Of a stretch of 64,000 bases of DNA, positions 61,076 through 64,000 are shown piece after piece (within the stretch, counting starts at the first letter, position 1; every line of letters begins with the position of its first letter). The notes beneath the pieces were generated by a model. The model saw nothing but the letters and a program-made list of their open reading frames with translations, did no database searches and was not told the DNA's origin. The position numbers were made by a program, and so were the translations under genes. The stretch lies in assembly GCF_041060425.1 (NCBI RefSeq), contig NZ_JAULBC010000012.1:1-64000 (forward strand), read 5' to 3'. The DNA is from Danxiaibacter flavus. Its GTDB lineage: Bacteria; Bacteroidota; Bacteroidia; Chitinophagales; Chitinophagaceae.

Positions 61076-61314
61076 CTGGCACTTTACTTGTTTTCAGAAG
61101 GCGAATTTCAGTTTACACGGCACATATACGCGGGTTACTAACCCGACTGACTGTTTTGAACGACATAGCCAAGACCAAGAGTGTAAGTCATAGTCACCAA
61201 TTTTAGCAGATAGGCAATGTTGAATTCACATGGAGACAGCCTTAATTTTTATCTATTAACAACTCCTGTTAAGTTATTCAAAGCAAAAAATAAGCAATAC
61301 CAATTATCAATTAT

Positions 61315-61322
61315 TATATTTG
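61315..61322 (+). promoter_or_regulatory. Candidate -7 element TATATTTG for the methyltransferase operon
   Basis: It matches TAnnTTTG, about 110 bases before the methyltransferase start. No good -33 TTG lies at the usual distance, so the promoter is tentative. Confidence 0.35.
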
Positions 61323-61431
61323 TATACCTTATGAGCAACCTTGCATAAGGAACGCAGAGGTGATTAGTGTGATTTTTTAAATATAAACTTATACTATTAA
61401 AGATTCTGTTACTGACCTTTTTGAAAATCTA

Positions 61432-62529
61432 ATGAAAAAATTGAGTCAACAAGATAAACCTAAACTCAAGGCTGTGGACTTCTTTTGCTGTTCCGGAGGG
61501 GTTACCTGTGGCTTTAGGAAAGCTGGTATTACCGTGCTCGGTGGAATTGATATAGATGACAGTTATAAAGAGACATACGAAAAAAACAATAAGGGTGCAG
61601 CTTTCATTCAAGCGGACATTGCTTCATATCAACCGGAGCAACTTGCTGCTGACCTGAACATTGTTCCAAATATGGACGATATGGTTTTTGTCGGATGTAG
61701 TCCATGTCAATATTACACTACCATGCAAACCGATAAAACGAAATCCTCTGGGGGTAAGTTGCTTTTAGAAGAGTTCAAACGATTTGTCGATTATTTCCGT
61801 CCAGGATTTCTGTTTGTCGAAAATGTTCCGGGCCTTGAAACGAAGGCAGGAAGTCCACTTGCACGATTTAAAAATTACATTGAATCATTGGGATATGTGT
61901 TTGACGACGATATAGTAAATGCTTCTGATTATAAAGTGCCTCAAAACAGGAAACGATATGTATTAGTTGCAACACGTCTGGGCAAGCAAATTAAGATTCC
62001 TATTCCTAAAAATAGGACTCAAGTAACTGTTAGACATGCAATCGGTCATTTGCCAGAAATTGAAGCGGGGCATAAAGATGATGGTATTGACAAGCATTGG
62101 ACTGGCCGCTTGGAAACAATAAACCTGAAACGCATACGCAAGACCCCACATGACGGAGGCACACGGTTGGCTTGGAAAGACGATGATGATCTGCAATTAA
62201 AATGCTATAAAGGAAAAGACAAAACTTTTATAGATGTGTACAGCCGGATATTTTGGGATTTGCCATCTCCAACAATTACTACTAAGTTCTACAGCATTTC
62301 TAACGGACGTTTTGGTCACCCGGAACAAGATAGGGGTTTGTCTATAAAAGAAGGTGCTATATTACAATCCTTCCCGGCCAACTATCACTTCTATTCCAAC
62401 AGTATGGTGGTAGCTGCCCGCATGATAGGCAATGCTGTACCTCCTAAATTGGCGCAAGCTATTGCAGAATGTTTACTACAATGTTATAAACACTATGGCT
62501 CAATTCAGAACCAAGGCCAGAGCAGTTGA
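61432..62529 (+). CDS. C5-cytosine DNA methyltransferase (Dcm family)
   Basis: A 365-residue DNA methyltransferase. Motif I is DFFCCSGGVTCGF (16-28) for AdoMet, motif IV GCSPCQYY with the catalytic C92, motif VI E130-N131-V132, motif VIII VPQNRKRYVLVA, and motif X IGNAVPPKLAQAI. The variable target-recognition part lies at about residues 200-300; the recognised sequence cannot be predicted. Motif I has CCSGG in place of the usual xGxGG. Its 3' end overlaps the next gene by 35 bases, so the two are translationally coupled. No restriction enzyme or Vsr gene is visible before the window ends. Confidence 0.95.
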   Translation: MKKLSQQDKPKLKAVDFFCCSGGVTCGFRKAGITVLGGIDIDDSYKETYEKNNKGAAFIQADIASYQPEQLAADLNIVPNMDDMVFVGCSPCQYYTTMQTDKTKSSGGKLLLEEFKRFVDYFRPGFLFVENVPGLETKAGSPLARFKNYIESLGYVFDDDIVNASDYKVPQNRKRYVLVATRLGKQIKIPIPKNRTQVTVRHAIGHLPEIEAGHKDDGIDKHWTGRLETINLKRIRKTPHDGGTRLAWKDDDDLQLKCYKGKDKTFIDVYSRIFWDLPSPTITTKFYSISNGRFGHPEQDRGLSIKEGAILQSFPANYHFYSNSMVVAARMIGNAVPPKLAQAIAECLLQCYKHYGSIQNQGQSS

Positions 62530-64000
62530 GCTGCTGGGAAAAGGCCAGATTGCCGATTTGCCCACGGCCATTTCAGAGCTATGGAAGAACGGATATGATG
62601 CCTATGGAGATAAATTAGAGGCGGCATTATACATGCCTGGCTATCAGCAATATCCCGATCCCGTTTTCGTGCTTTCGGATGACGGCAAGGGAATGGATAA
62701 GGAAGATGTGTTAAATAAATGGTTTGTGTTGGGTACAGACTCGAAAACGCGTGGAGAAGCTGATGTTGAGGGACCCGACACCACATTGAATAAGAGGCCC
62801 CGCGTAAAAATGGGGGAAAAAGGAATCGGCCGCTTGGCCGTAGCTTACCTTGGCCCGCAAATGCTGATGCTGACAAAGAAGAAGAAATGCCCGTTGGAAA
62901 TGGTATTTTTTGATTGGCGCATTTTGGAAAATTACGACCTGTTTCTTTCTGATGTTAATATTCCTATTCGTTCTATCACCTCTGTTGATGCGTTTGAAGA
63001 AGCTTTTCTCCAATTGAAAGAAGAGTTTCTACTCAATTTTCCTGAAATACGTGCAGGACAATCCGATCCTTGGAAAGATCAGCAAGAACTGAAAGTAAAG
63101 ATTATTTCAGAATGTGAGCAATTGAGCGTTCCGGAATTTATTACGGAAGATTGGATTGCTGATATGCTACAAAAGCCCGTAACTACACATTCTACTCGTT
63201 TTGTTATTTTCCAGTCTGATGAACAACTTGTCCAATTAACGGATTTTACTAAGCGAGAAGCTAAAGTAGATAAGGACGATACGACCATTAACCATACAGT
63301 CTCTACTCTTGTTGGATTATTTAACCTGTTTAAAAATGAAGAGCCTGAACATAAAACTTATTTCTGGATATACGAGAGCGATGAAACCGGGCGATATGAT
63401 TTGCTAACTCATCGCGCCTTTTTTAATCCCAATGATTTTACAAATTGTGATCACTTAATAGAGGGAGAGTTTGACGGTCAAGGAGAATTTGTAGGTAAAG
63501 TCAGGATTTATAACAAAACTGTACCACACAAATTTGTTCCCCAAAAGAAAAAAGGGAACACTACTTATGGTTCGTTCAAGATTAAAATGGGATATGTAAA
63601 CCCTCTTGAAAACCAAAGTTTAGTTAAAGGTGAAAATAAACGAGCATTTGACATTAAGCTAGATTTATACAGTGGATTATTTATTTATCGTGATGGATTT
63701 AGGGTACTGCCTTACGGTCGACAAGACACCGACTTTTTAGAATTTGAAGAACGAAGAGGAAAACATGCTGGTGAAAACTTTTTTGCTAAACGAAACATGT
63801 TCGGCTACATCGAAATAACTCGTAAACATAATGAAAAGCTAAAAGACAAATCGAGTCGTGAAGGCTTCATTAATAACCAAGCATACAGAGATTTCAAAAC
63901 GGACCTGATTGCATTCTTTCGTGATTTAGCTAAAAAATATTTCGCTACTCGCGCTGAATATAGCTATAAAGAAGACCAACAAGATGACTTAATAAAAAGG
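62495..64000 (+). CDS. GHKL ATPase of MORC/MutL type (5' part, runs off the window)
   Basis: The frame is open from ATG 62495 to the window end, 502 codons without a stop. The ATPase boxes are clear: N box with E28, N32 and D35 in ISELWKNGYDAYG; G1 as D62-DGKGM; G2 as GEKGIGRLAV (107-116). Further on are YRDGFRVLPYG (398-408) and DKSSREGF (451-458), motifs I associate with the S5-fold part of MORC-like and related Hsp90-superfamily ATPases, where a lysine completes the site. It lacks histidine-kinase features. Such ATPases occur with C5-methyltransferases in restriction-modification-type operons, where they are thought to drive DNA loop trapping or cleavage. The rest of the gene and operon lies outside the window. 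Confidence 0.88.
   Translation, partial: MAQFRTKARAVELLGKGQIADLPTAISELWKNGYDAYGDKLEAALYMPGYQQYPDPVFVLSDDGKGMDKEDVLNKWFVLGTDSKTRGEADVEGPDTTLNKRPRVKMGEKGIGRLAVAYLGPQMLMLTKKKKCPLEMVFFDWRILENYDLFLSDVNIPIRSITSVDAFEEAFLQLKEEFLLNFPEIRAGQSDPWKDQQELKVKIISECEQLSVPEFITEDWIADMLQKPVTTHSTRFVIFQSDEQLVQLTDFTKREAKVDKDDTTINHTVSTLVGLFNLFKNEEPEHKTYFWIYESDETGRYDLLTHRAFFNPNDFTNCDHLIEGEFDGQGEFVGKVRIYNKTVPHKFVPQKKKGNTTYGSFKIKMGYVNPLENQSLVKGENKRAFDIKLDLYSGLFIYRDGFRVLPYGRQDTDFLEFEERRGKHAGENFFAKRNMFGYIEITRKHNEKLKDKSSREGFINNQAYRDFKTDLIAFFRDLAKKYFATRAEYSYKEDQQDDLIKR

Larger units (their letters stand above)
60846..61431. other. AT-rich gap between the PUL and the methyltransferase
   Basis: I see no coding region here. 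It contains a degenerate tRNA-Lys remnant (61022-61075), a small perfect hairpin CGGGTTA-C-TAACCCG near 61132-61146, and a candidate -7 element TATATTTG at 61315-61322 for the methyltransferase gene. Confidence 0.6.

Noticed and set aside
61022..61095. Functional tRNA gene
   Set aside because: The anticodon stem is disrupted and the T-arm and 3' acceptor strand cannot be found.
62495..64000. Histidine kinase or canonical Hsp90/MutL
   Set aside because: There is no phosphoacceptor histidine. The N, G1 and G2 boxes are of general GHKL type, but the downstream YRDGFRVLPYG and SREGF motifs and the methyltransferase neighbour favour the MORC-like group.

Overview
The window looks like a chromosomal segment of a Bacteroidota bacterium, most probably of the family Chitinophagaceae. 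The support is consistent: SusC/SusD genes with an ECF sigma/FecR switch, an N-acetyl(succinyl)ornithine-carbamoyltransferase type of arginine pathway, a single-subunit (B-type) SdhC, promoters of the TTTG / TAnnTTTG type, and almost no Shine-Dalgarno sequences. Intergenic gaps are full of short palindromic and phrase-like repeats.

Layout. 0.7-11.6 kb (+): an arginine biosynthesis cluster, GNAT acetyltransferase - argG - cupin - APH-fold kinase - argC - four-helix-bundle gene - argD - argF' - argB - argE - argH. 11.6-17.5 kb (-): a PAS/HisKA protein without an ATPase domain, a small membrane protein, succinate dehydrogenase (sdhC-sdhA-sdhB) and an OprP-type porin. 17.9-24.6 kb: secreted GH16 glucanase (-), then M16-like protein, small membrane protein, GH63-clan glucosidase and sensor kinase (+). 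25.3-26.8 kb: Rrf2 regulator and an iron-sulfur repair protein (RIC), both preceded by the same palindromic operator. 27.1-30.7 kb (-): two paralogous lipoprotein esterases, a 2-oxoacid:ferredoxin oxidoreductase beta subunit and an AhpD-like protein. 31.4-34.5 kb (+): gnd-zwf. 35.1-41.7 kb (-): GH2 enzyme, a phosphatase/synthase fusion best read as glucosylglycerol-phosphate synthase/phosphatase, and gpsA, which would supply its acceptor. 42.2 kb: tRNA-Lys(CTT), flanked by decayed SDR and HxlR genes and followed by an intact HxlR - azoreductase - DoxX - pirin cassette. 45.9-60.8 kb (+): a polysaccharide utilisation locus, ECF sigma - FecR - SusC (with STN domain) - SusD - IPT/NHL lipoprotein - GH29 - GH89 - GH35, suited to fucosylated, alpha-GlcNAc-bearing galactosides. 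61.0-64.0 kb: a degenerate tRNA-Lys remnant, then a C5-cytosine methyltransferase overlapping a GHKL (MORC/MutL-like) ATPase that runs off the window end.

The strongest candidates for something beyond housekeeping are the methyltransferase + GHKL ATPase pair at the right edge, which resembles MORC-type restriction-modification operons and sits next to a tRNA remnant; the predicted glucosylglycerol operon; the NO/Fe-S stress regulon with two matched operators; and the layered system of intergenic repeats, including a MITE-like element with perfect 29-bp arms that contains another repeat family.

All calls come from reading the sequence and translated motifs by eye; no database or structure search was possible.
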